This document shows positions 8,252 to 15,620 of a stretch of 64,000 nucleotides of DNA, one piece after another. This DNA comes from Bacteroidota bacterium (GTDB lineage: Bacteria; Bacteroidota; Ignavibacteria; Ignavibacteriales; Melioribacteraceae). Location: the NCBI GenBank assembly GCA_018818165.1, contig JAHISP010000084.1, positions 1-64,000 on the forward strand. The letters are read 5' to 3'. The translations under genes and the position numbers were made by a program. Positions within the stretch are counted from its first letter, which is position 1. Each line of letters begins with the position of its first letter. The notes beneath the pieces were generated by a model. That model did no database searches. It worked only from the letters and a program-made list of their open reading frames with translations, and had not been told where the DNA came from.

Positions 8252-9499
8252 TTATTCTTCTTCAGATTCAATTACTTCGTCTTCGCTTGGTATTTCAATT
8301 ATTGCTTTCCCGTGTATTCTGTCATGACACTTAGTGCATAGTATCATAATGTTTTCAATTGTACTTTTACCCCCATCAGTATACCTGTCTTTGTGGTGAT
8401 ATTCCGCTTCTTTATAGTCTTTAAACTCACAATTGCAAAGTTCACATGTTTTTTTTGCTGCAAAAATTGCTATTTTATCTTTATCTGCAATTTGTCTTTT
8501 ATTAGCCAGTATATGAATCGGATAAATTGCAATAAATTCTTTGATTAAAATGTCTCTACGTAAAGCTATTATTTTTTCTGACCAGCCACCTCTGACGTTG
8601 TCGTAAAATTCTTGATATGTGGAATTTGAACCCCGGAAGAGTGGGGAGTATACTTTGCTATGAAAATCTATAATGAATTTTTTAATATTTTCTTCTTGAC
8701 CCGTCAATGAATAACTAAGTTTTAGGTCTCTAACCATCGTATAAACAGCCAAAACCCATGCATGCTTTTCTAAATGTTTGTAATCACCAGGACTTGATGG
8801 AAAACACTTTTCCAAATAATTTAAGATGGTTAAAGCATTTTTAAACTCTTTTGAATTTTTGTTTATATCTGAAAAATTATTAAAAAAATCATAAATCTCC
8901 GCAGAACCGCACTGTTTTGCTCCAAATTTTTCATAGAACAGAATTCGTGCGGCATCTGGATAAACCCCGTAACGATTTTTAGCTACACCTATAGATCTAG
9001 ACAAAAAAGGATGATTTGCCAATTCTCTCATACATTCTACAATTGTACCTGGCTCAGCATTTAATCGCTCACCTAAAGCTAAGGGTTTACCTCTTTGTAA
9101 TCTCGAAAATATTAATCTTACTCTCGCATCATCATAGTTTTCCATTACGTGGAACTTTAAATTGTAGTTTAAAAACTTTTTTTTGTCAGTATCATTTAAT
9201 GGGTTTTCACCATTAAATGTTTTTCCATCATTTTGTTTTCCTGAAAATTTTTCATTTAACTTAAGTTTATTATCATAAAAGAGAGAAATACAACTTAACC
9301 GCTGTTGACCATCAACTATATAAAAAATATTTTCTACTGATTTGTAATTTAAAAAAAATATCGGAAGTGGCTCACCTTTTAATATTGTATCAATTAAACA
9401 TTGTTTATCTTCCTTTGACCATGCATTATCAGGTCTTTGATATGTATAATCTACGTTATATTTGTTTCTATCATTTATGTATTCTTGAATTTTCATCAT
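8252..9499 (-). CDS. DUF262-HNH nuclease-type protein (GmrSD-like)
   Basis: A 415-residue protein. The N-terminal DUF262 domain (ParB/sulfiredoxin-like) carries YTYQRPDNAWSKEDKQCLID and the hallmark DGQQRL motif near residue 65. The C-terminus is an HNH nuclease: CELCNCEF, YHHKDRYTDGGKSTIENIMI, LCTKCHDRIHGK, with two CxxC pairs that probably hold structural zinc. The family includes the type IV restriction enzyme GmrSD and other phage-defence nucleases that hydrolyse NTP and cut modified DNA; the target here is unknown. The frame could start at a TTG (9523), but that lies inside the direct repeat 9517-9768. ATG at 9499 or 9496 is more likely. Confidence 0.88.
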   Translation of the reverse strand: MMKIQEYINDRNKYNVDYTYQRPDNAWSKEDKQCLIDTILKGEPLPIFFLNYKSVENIFYIVDGQQRLSCISLFYDNKLKLNEKFSGKQNDGKTFNGENPLNDTDKKKFLNYNLKFHVMENYDDARVRLIFSRLQRGKPLALGERLNAEPGTIVECMRELANHPFLSRSIGVAKNRYGVYPDAARILFYEKFGAKQCGSAEIYDFFNNFSDINKNSKEFKNALTILNYLEKCFPSSPGDYKHLEKHAWVLAVYTMVRDLKLSYSLTGQEENIKKFIIDFHSKVYSPLFRGSNSTYQEFYDNVRGGWSEKIIALRRDILIKEFIAIYPIHILANKRQIADKDKIAIFAAKKTCELCNCEFKDYKEAEYHHKDRYTDGGKSTIENIMILCTKCHDRIHGKAIIEIPSEDEVIESEEE

Positions 9500-9516
9500 G
9501 CTATTGTCGTTTTTTT

Positions 9517-9768
9517 GTGGCAAGGTAAGAGGAATCTTTCAAAATGCCACTCTATTATCAAAATTATTAAAAGAACTTTTAGAAGTTAAATAAATTTATA
9601 TTAAATCAAAAGAGTATTTTGAAATCCGCTGCTTTTTATTGGATGGTTGTTTTGGTAAAAGTGTGGACATAAAAAAACCAATTAAAAATATAATTGGGTT
9701 TTAATATTAAATATAAAATCAAATTTAAATTTCAGCGCCAATGCCTTGTATTTGATAAACTGTTTTAA
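9517..9768. repeat. Long direct repeat, left copy (carries 3' end of DUF4920 gene)
   Basis: This matches 11012-11296. The first 68 bp (9517-9584) are identical to 11012-11079, the middle is diverged, and 9668-9768 again matches closely, including the terminator hairpin (9676-9700) and the last 12 codons plus stop of the DUF4920 gene. The copy therefore carries a displaced, truncated 3' end of a gene whose intact form lies 1.5 kb away. The identical block starts with GTGGCA and has TGCCAC 22 bases further on, and contains the palindrome TAAAAGAACTTTTA. Confidence 0.93.
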
Positions 9769-9880
9769 ACTTTTTTTCGCAAACTTTGGTTATAATGGTT
9801 TTGGCTGCGTACAGTTTCATACTAAAACGCTTTTAATTCTTTTTCAATGTGTTGTTGCAAGATTTTGGTATCGGGCAGTT

Positions 9881-10945
9881 TCAACATGTATTGCTGCACA
9901 AAAAGATTTTTGTCCATGCCGGCAGTTGATATTTAACCAAAGCATGATCTTTTTCTGCTACCAGCAAAATACCTACAGGGTGGTTATCACCCTGTTCATG
10001 TACTTCTTCATTAAAGTAATTTAGGTAAGTGTTTAGTTGTCCTATATCGCCATGCACGAACTCGCCTATTTTTAAGTCAATTAAAACATGGCATTTTAAA
10101 ATACGGTGATAAAATACCAAGTCTATAAAGTAATATTTTTCGCCAATCAGAATGCGTTTTTGCCGAGCCTCAAAACAGAAACCATATCCCATTTCAATAA
10201 TGAAATGGTGCAAGTTGTCGAGCAAAGCTTTTTCTAAATCCGATTCTTCAACAATTTCTTTTATGGGCAAATCAAGAAATTCAAAAGCATAAATATTTTT
10301 TATGATGTCGGTAGATTGTCGCGGTTTTGTTTTTTGCTGAACCAGTTTAGCCAGTTTCTCCGGATTTTTGGATAATCCGCTTCGTTCATAGTACAAGCTG
10401 TTGATTTGCCTTTTTAATTCACGCACACTCCAGGCGCCTTTGATACATTCTATTTCGTAGAAGCAACGTTTGAGGGGTTCCTCTATTCCAAGTAAAAGTT
10501 CTAAATGTGAATACGAAAGTTTTGAAAGTATTTTTTCACCTGGCACATACAACTCTGATTCCAATTGTGGGGTCACTGTCCCCACAATTTTTGAACCAGG
10601 TAATAGTGGGGTCACTGTCCCCACTTTTTCCATGTTTGCTAAAATGGGGGGCAGTGACCCCCGAATTGCTTCTGCAATTTGAGGATAATAAAGGTAAAAC
10701 TGCCGAAACCTGAAAAGCGAACGTTTATCAATGCCTTTAATTTGCTTCAACTCAACAGCAATACTTTCAATTAACCGGTCGCCATATTCCGCCCTGTCTT
10801 TTCCATTTTGCTCAAACTCAACAATGTAGTAGCCAATCAGCCAATTTCGGATAGTAAGCGTTTGATTAACCGCATTTACAGCCGATTGCTGTAATTGCTT
10901 ATGCAGTTGTTGAATAGATGAAATCAACTTGTTAAAATTATTCAT
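9881..10945 (-). CDS. DUF1016/PDDEXK nuclease (YhcG-like), frameshifted at the 3' end
   Basis: The open frame encodes 354 residues. The N-terminal DUF1016 helical domain (residues about 1-110: LTIRNWLIGYYIVEFEQ, YGDRLIESIAVEL, SLFRFRQFYLYYP) is followed by a linker and a PDDEXK nuclease domain (about 230-345: LGFCFEARQKR-like region, YFIDLVFYHR, VLIDLKIGEF, DNHPVGILLVAEKD). The DUF1016 family is found in defence islands and near restriction genes. The frame ends in a non-family tail (WTKIFLCSNTC). A one-base change near 9917-9923 would continue it as MDKNLFVQQYMLKLPDT... to a stop at 9822-9824, the usual C-terminus, so about 33 residues are lost or the base call is wrong. The gene looks GC-richer than its neighbours and is flanked by long direct repeats, both signs of acquisition. 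Confidence 0.85.
   Translation of the reverse strand: MNNFNKLISSIQQLHKQLQQSAVNAVNQTLTIRNWLIGYYIVEFEQNGKDRAEYGDRLIESIAVELKQIKGIDKRSLFRFRQFYLYYPQIAEAIRGSLPPILANMEKVGTVTPLLPGSKIVGTVTPQLESELYVPGEKILSKLSYSHLELLLGIEEPLKRCFYEIECIKGAWSVRELKRQINSLYYERSGLSKNPEKLAKLVQQKTKPRQSTDIIKNIYAFEFLDLPIKEIVEESDLEKALLDNLHHFIIEMGYGFCFEARQKRILIGEKYYFIDLVFYHRILKCHVLIDLKIGEFVHGDIGQLNTYLNYFNEEVHEQGDNHPVGILLVAEKDHALVKYQLPAWTKIFLCSNTC
10567..10662. repeat. Three palindromic repeat units inside the DUF1016 gene
   Basis: GTGGGGTCACTGTCCCCAC occurs exactly at 10567-10585 and 10606-10624, and an inverted near-copy (GGGGGCAGTGACCCCC) lies at 10646-10661. Each unit is itself a near-palindrome. They keep the reading frame open and add the repeated peptide VGTVTP to the linker between the two domains of the nuclease. 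Their GC content is far above the background. Confidence 0.93.
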
Positions 10946-11011
10946 GGCTTTTTATTTTATTAGGTATTCTAGTAACATTCCATGTTTTCTTCATAATTGT
11001 TATTTTCTGTA

Positions 11012-11296
11012 GTGGCAAGGTAAGAGGAATCTTTCAAAATGCCACTCTATTATCAAAATTATTAAAAGAACTTTTAGAAATTAGTTAAAGATTTATATTT
11101 AATCAAATAAGGATTCCAAAATCTTGTTCTAATTGGTGAATGGTTGGTTTGACCCAAACTTAAGTTGACAGCATTGAGTTTGGTATTGTGCGAGCATAAA
11201 AAAACCCAATTAAAAATATAATTGGGTTTAAATTTTAAATATAAAATCTAATTTAAATTTCAGCGCCAATGCCTTGTATTTGATAAACTGTTTTAA
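11012..11296. repeat. Long direct repeat, right copy
   Basis: Partner of 9517-9768. This copy is in the native context: 11253-11296 is the true 3' end of the DUF4920 gene, 11202-11229 is its terminator, and the 68-bp identical block (11012-11079) lies between that terminator and the start of the DUF1016 gene. The middle part (about 11100-11190) hardly matches the left copy, so the two diverged unevenly or one was patched. Confidence 0.93.
11197..11229 (-). terminator. Intrinsic terminator of the DUF4920 gene
   Basis: A perfect 10-bp stem AAACCCAATT / AATTGGGTTT with an 8-nt loop is followed on the minus strand by a run of T. It starts about 24 bp after the stop codon. A copy with one lost base pair is present in the left direct repeat at 9676-9700. 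Confidence 0.88.
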
Positions 11297-11720
11297 CATG
11301 TTTTTTCTCAGACTTGCAATCTTCCTTTTTTTCTTTTTCTTCATCTTTGCAATCTGTTCCAGAACATTCTGCTCCATCAGCTTCAACTGTAAAAGAAACA
11401 ACTTCGCCTTCAACTAATGCTTTTTGTCCTTTTGCTTCCATAGGAAAAACAATTACGCCATCTTCAACTTTTACACGAATTGATTCAAATTCTTTATCGC
11501 TTGCAAGTTCAATCCAACAACCTCTTTTTTCGCAAACATTTAATATTGTACCTTCAACTAACACTTTCTTTCCAACAAAACTATCAGGTTTTTCTAATAT
11601 TTCTGAGACCTTTACTTTTTCTTTTGCTGTAATTTCTTTTCCGTATTTTGTTACATCTTTTGCTATTAAATTTGCACTTAGTAAAATTGTAAAAGCAAAC
11701 ATTACAAGATATTTCTGCAT
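11253..11720 (-). CDS. DUF4920 domain-containing secreted protein
   Basis: A 155-residue exported protein. The frame is open from 11795, but ATG at 11720 directly precedes a signal peptide (MQKYLVMFAFTILLSANLIA) and has GGGAG upstream, so I use it. The body has the DUF4920 pattern: YGKEITAKEKVKVSEILEKP, KVLVEGTILNVCEKRGCWIE, SIRVKVEDGVIVFPMEAKGQ, and a closing YQIQGIGAEI. The family is an OB-fold-like periplasmic protein of unknown function, often with paired cysteines (here CEKRGC). An extra acidic/lysine-rich, cysteine-containing stretch (CSGTDCKDEEKEKKEDC) interrupts the C-terminal third and could bind metal. The start is 86 bp from the divergent carboxypeptidase start. Confidence 0.82.
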   Translation of the reverse strand: MQKYLVMFAFTILLSANLIAKDVTKYGKEITAKEKVKVSEILEKPDSFVGKKVLVEGTILNVCEKRGCWIELASDKEFESIRVKVEDGVIVFPMEAKGQKALVEGEVVSFTVEADGAECSGTDCKDEEKEKKEDCKSEKKHVKTVYQIQGIGAEI

Positions 11721-11806
11721 TCTAGTTCTCCCTTTAGTATTTTTATTTTTTAATTTAATGAAGTTAAAAATAAGAGCATTTATATTATTTAGCAAATGTA
11801 AAATAT

Positions 11807-12865
11807 ATGAACAGAAGAAAATTTATTAAAAACAGCACGTTACTTACCGGCTCAATTTCGTTGGTTGGAATTAACCAAATTGCCGCAAAAGAAAGTAAAG
11901 TTGAAACACAAATTGCCAAAATTAAACCAAATCGTTTGAAAATTGGCGATACTGTTGGGCTTATCGCTCCCGCTGGTTATGTTTCCGAAAAGGCTTTGCA
12001 AGAATCAATTGAAAATATTGAGAAGCTTGGATTTAAGCCATATTACACAGAAAATGTGAAATCAAAATATGGCTATCTTGCTGGTGAGGACGAAGTTCGC
12101 GCAAAAGATTTAAATCACATGTTTGAAAATGACAAAGTTGATGGAATTTTTTGCATCCGCGGTGGTTATGGCGTTGCAAGAATTTTACGCCAAATAAATT
12201 ACGACGCAATAAAAGCAAATCCAAAAGTGCTTGTTGGATATAGCGATATTACAGCTTTGCATTACGCAATTTATTCGCAAACGGGATTAGTTACTTTCCA
12301 CGGACCAGTTGCAACTTCTACTTTTAATGAATTTTCGGTTAACAATTTTGTAAAAACTGTAATGAATCCAGAAGCTAAAACTGTTTTTACTCCCGCAGAT
12401 GATAGCGAAAAAGGAAGCGATTACAAAACTTATGTAATTAGAGAAGGCAAAGCTAAAGGCGAGTTGATTGGCGGAAATCTTAGCATTGCGGTAACTTTTC
12501 TTGGAACAAAATATGACGTTGATTACAAAGATAAAATTCTTTATCTCGAAGAAGTTGACGAAAAGCCTTACAGAGTTGATAGAATGCTAACGCACCTTTA
12601 TCAAGCTGGCAAATTGGAAGAAGTTTCGGGAATTGCTTTGGGTGTTTTTAGCGATTGCGATTCAAAAGTAGGTTCAGCAAAAGGAGAACGAACACTTTCG
12701 CTTCAAGAAGTGCTTTACGATAAACTTTACGATTTGGGAATTCCTGTAATTTATGGATTGTCGTTTGGTCATGTAGAAAATAAATACACAATTCCTTTTG
12801 GAATTAACGCGGAACTCGATGTCCAAAATCAGACACTAATTCTAACCGAACCGGCGGTTTTGTGA
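11807..12865 (+). CDS. LD-carboxypeptidase (peptidase family S66)
   Basis: A 352-residue serine peptidase of the LdcA/MccF type that removes the terminal D-amino acid from murein tetrapeptides during recycling, or detoxifies microcin-like peptides. The N-terminus (NRRKFIKNSTLLTGSISLVG) is a Tat-like signal with adjacent arginines, suggesting export of the folded enzyme. The catalytic set is visible: Ser146 in GYSDITALH, a glutamate near residue 248 in YLEEVDEKPYR, and His322 in SFGHVENKYTIPFG. The conserved RGGYGVARIL is also present. A heptamer array begins 18 bp after its stop and continues to priA. Confidence 0.93.
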   Translation: MNRRKFIKNSTLLTGSISLVGINQIAAKESKVETQIAKIKPNRLKIGDTVGLIAPAGYVSEKALQESIENIEKLGFKPYYTENVKSKYGYLAGEDEVRAKDLNHMFENDKVDGIFCIRGGYGVARILRQINYDAIKANPKVLVGYSDITALHYAIYSQTGLVTFHGPVATSTFNEFSVNNFVKTVMNPEAKTVFTPADDSEKGSDYKTYVIREGKAKGELIGGNLSIAVTFLGTKYDVDYKDKILYLEEVDEKPYRVDRMLTHLYQAGKLEEVSGIALGVFSDCDSKVGSAKGERTLSLQEVLYDKLYDLGIPVIYGLSFGHVENKYTIPFGINAELDVQNQTLILTEPAVL

Positions 12866-12883
12866 AAAATTTATCCATCAAAG

Positions 12884-13051
12884 ATTCTCAATTCTGGATT
12901 CTGGATTCTGGATTCTATACTTACGACTCACGATTCTCGTTTTTCGTCTTACGCCTAACATCTTGTGTCTCTAATCTTGTGTCTTATGTCTCACATTTCA
13001 CGTCTGGCTTTTCACGTCTGACTTTTCACTTTTCACTTTTCACTTCTTGCC
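12884..13051. repeat. Degenerate heptamer array (24 units) abutting priA
   Basis: The whole 168-bp gap can be written as 24 consecutive 7-mers with no slip, in blocks: ATTCTCA, ATTCTGG x3, ATTCTAT, ACTTACG, ACTCACG, ATTCTCG, then TCTTACG/TCTTGTG/TCTCACA/TTTCACG types, ending TTTCACT x3 and TCTTGCC. Part of it also has a 14-nt period (TTTCACG alternating with TCTGRCT). The last heptamer ends on the base before the priA ATG, so this pyrimidine-rich tract is the priA leader and contains no Shine-Dalgarno site. Confidence 0.9.
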
Positions 13052-15526
13052 ATGTTCGCTAAAGTAGTTTTTCCACTTCCGTTCAGAAATTCATTTACTT
13101 ATTCAATTCCGGATGAATTTGAAGAGTTAATTGTAATTGGCGTTCGCGTTGTTGTTCCATTTGGCAAACGTACTCTTACTGGTTTCGTTGTTGATTTAAT
13201 AGATGAAACTGATGAAGCGGATTCAAAATACGAAGTAAAACCAATTCGCGATGTACTTGATTTAGTTCCAACATTTGGAAAAAATGAATTGAAATTTTAC
13301 GAATGGGTAAGCGAATATTACATAAGCTCACTCGGCGAAGCACTGCGCAATTCTATGCCTTATGGTTTAGATATTGAATCGAAAAAAAGAATTGTTGCCG
13401 ATATGGATTTTTGCTTTTCTCTTTTCAAAGAAGAAGCTAATAAAACCTCAACTCGTGCAAAAATTTTGGATTTGCTTAGCCAAAAGGAAGTTTATACAAT
13501 TACTCTTTTGCAAAAATTAGTAAAGAAAAAATCGATTTATTCAATTCTAAATACTCTTGAAAAAAAAGGTGCTTTAACACTTTTAACCGAAATTGATGAT
13601 GCTAAAGTTAAAATTAAAAAAGTAAAACACGTAAGATTAAACAAAAGCGTTGATGACGTTTATGCAGAATTGCCAGAAATTGAAAAAAAATCAACAAAAC
13701 AAGTGATGGTTTTGCTTGAACTTTTATCTTCACCAAAAGAAGAATTTCCATTAGCTCAACTAATGAAAAAGACAAACTCAAATTTATCGTCTGTTAATTC
13801 GTTATTTAAAAAGGATTTGATTGATATTTATTATAAAGAAGTTGAACGAAGATTTGTTGAAACTTACGCAGAAGAAATGAAAAAAATTAAGCTAACTTCT
13901 GACCAAAGTTCAATTATTGAGATGGTTTCTAAAAATATTGAATCAAAAACCTTTAAACCATATTTACTTCACGGTGTAACTGGCAGCGGAAAAACGCAAG
14001 TATATATTGAGTTGGTTAGAAACGCATTGAAGAGTGGACGGAATGCGATTGTGCTTGTTCCCGAAATTTCGCTTACTCCACAAATTACGACTCGTTTTTA
14101 TAACGAACTTGGTGATTCAATAACTGTTATGCACAGCCGAATGTCGCTTGGCGAACGCTACGATGCTTGGCGCGGAATTGTGAAAGGAAAATACCGTGTT
14201 GTAATTGGTCCTCGTTCCGCACTTTTTGCTCCATTAAATAATATTGGGGTTATAATTATTGACGAAGAACACGATTCCAGTTACAAGCAACATGATATTA
14301 TTCCAAAATATAATGCCCGTGATGCCGCTGTTGTAAAAGCTCAAATGAATAATGCCCCAATAATTTTAGGCTCAGCAACGCCTTCAATTGAAAGCATGTA
14401 CAATGCATTAAATCAAAAATATGTTCTGTTGGAATTAAAAGAGAGGATTGACAACGCAAAACTTCCAAAAGTTCAACTTGTGGATGTTACTTACGAAAAC
14501 AAGCAAAAAAAGATGAATGGAGCATTTTCAAAAGTATTAATTGATAAAATAAACGACCGACTGCAAAAAAAGGAATCCATAATTATTCTCCAAAATAGAC
14601 GTGGATTTGCAACACAAATTTATTGCGAGGATTGTGGTGAAATTGAAATGTGCGATAATTGTTCCGTTTCAATGGTGCATCATATTAATAAAAATTTACT
14701 GCAATGCCATTATTGTGGGAATACAAAACCGGCTCCAAAGGCTTGTGTTAAGTGTGGCTCGTTGTCGTTAAAATTTTTTGGAACAGGAACTCAGCGTGTT
14801 GAAGATGAATTAATTTATAATTTTCCAGATGTAAAAATTGAACGGATTGATTCCGATACTCTTAATAGAAAAGGAAAACTTGGCGAGATTCTTAATCGTT
14901 TCAAAAGTGGCGAAACTCAAATTCTTGTTGGAACCCAAATTGTTTCCAAAGGATTGGATTTTTCGAATGTTACTTTGGTTGGCGTAATTTCTGCCGAAAC
15001 TACTTTGTGGATTCCCGATTTTAGAGCCGATGAACGCACTTTTCAGCTACTTACTCAAGTTTCGGGCAGAGCTGGAAGAAGCACAACTGAAGGTGAAGTT
15101 TTAATCCAAACTCAAAATAAGTCGCATTTTGTTTTGCAAAGAGTTAAAGCAAATGATTACAAAGGATTTTACGAAAGCGAGATTAAACTCCGCGAAGAAA
15201 ATGGCTATCCACCTTTTACACGAATTTGTACGGTTGAAACAAAAGACGAAACTGAGCAAAAAGCTCGCGGTGCTTTGAACGATTTTTATAACATTTTAAT
15301 TAAAAAAGAAGCGTCGCTTTCAATTTCTGTTCCACAACCCGCAATGATTGCCCGATTAAAAGGCAAATATAGATTCAAAATTGTGATAAAAAGTAAAAAA
15401 TCGATTGATAATAGCGGAAAATTTCTAAGGAATGCTGTTCTTGAAACACTTATTGAGTTTAATCAAAAATCAAAATTTAGCGATATAAAACCAATAATTG
15501 ATATGGACCCGCAAAGTATTAGCTAA
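13052..15526 (+). CDS. priA: Primosomal protein N' (replication restart helicase PriA)
   Basis: An 824-residue superfamily 2 helicase that reloads the replisome at stalled or repaired forks. In order: the 3'-end binding N-terminal domain (VVFPLPFRNSFTYSIP, GFVVDL), a winged-helix-like segment, helicase motifs (Walker A GVTGSGKTQVYIE near residue 310, Walker B IIDEEHDSSYKQ, LGSATPS), a zinc-binding insert with four CxxC pairs (CEDC, CDNC, CHYC, CVKC; about 530-570), and motifs V and VI (GTQIVSKGLDF, QVSGRAGR). Length is close to the family's (about 730-820). The start codon immediately follows the heptamer array, and no better internal start precedes the conserved N-terminus. Confidence 0.96.
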   Translation: MFAKVVFPLPFRNSFTYSIPDEFEELIVIGVRVVVPFGKRTLTGFVVDLIDETDEADSKYEVKPIRDVLDLVPTFGKNELKFYEWVSEYYISSLGEALRNSMPYGLDIESKKRIVADMDFCFSLFKEEANKTSTRAKILDLLSQKEVYTITLLQKLVKKKSIYSILNTLEKKGALTLLTEIDDAKVKIKKVKHVRLNKSVDDVYAELPEIEKKSTKQVMVLLELLSSPKEEFPLAQLMKKTNSNLSSVNSLFKKDLIDIYYKEVERRFVETYAEEMKKIKLTSDQSSIIEMVSKNIESKTFKPYLLHGVTGSGKTQVYIELVRNALKSGRNAIVLVPEISLTPQITTRFYNELGDSITVMHSRMSLGERYDAWRGIVKGKYRVVIGPRSALFAPLNNIGVIIIDEEHDSSYKQHDIIPKYNARDAAVVKAQMNNAPIILGSATPSIESMYNALNQKYVLLELKERIDNAKLPKVQLVDVTYENKQKKMNGAFSKVLIDKINDRLQKKESIIILQNRRGFATQIYCEDCGEIEMCDNCSVSMVHHINKNLLQCHYCGNTKPAPKACVKCGSLSLKFFGTGTQRVEDELIYNFPDVKIERIDSDTLNRKGKLGEILNRFKSGETQILVGTQIVSKGLDFSNVTLVGVISAETTLWIPDFRADERTFQLLTQVSGRAGRSTTEGEVLIQTQNKSHFVLQRVKANDYKGFYESEIKLREENGYPPFTRICTVETKDETEQKARGALNDFYNILIKKEASLSISVPQPAMIARLKGKYRFKIVIKSKKSIDNSGKFLRNAVLETLIEFNQKSKFSDIKPIIDMDPQSIS

Positions 15527-15620
15527 ATATAAGCCTTTGCTATCTTGCTTAACCTTTCCTATTTGGCTATTTTTACAAGTTGCTTTAAATAATTAACATT
15601 GCAAAAAGGATTTACAAATT

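Noticed and set aside
11228-11829. Plus- and minus-strand frames overlapping the DUF4920 gene
   Set aside because: They are antisense or shifted reads of the DUF4920 coding sequence, which has a signal peptide and a family match.
12862-13062. 66-codon open frame across the heptamer array
   Set aside because: It translates the 7-nt repeat itself (Phe/Ser/Thr-rich in rotating frames) and is not a gene.
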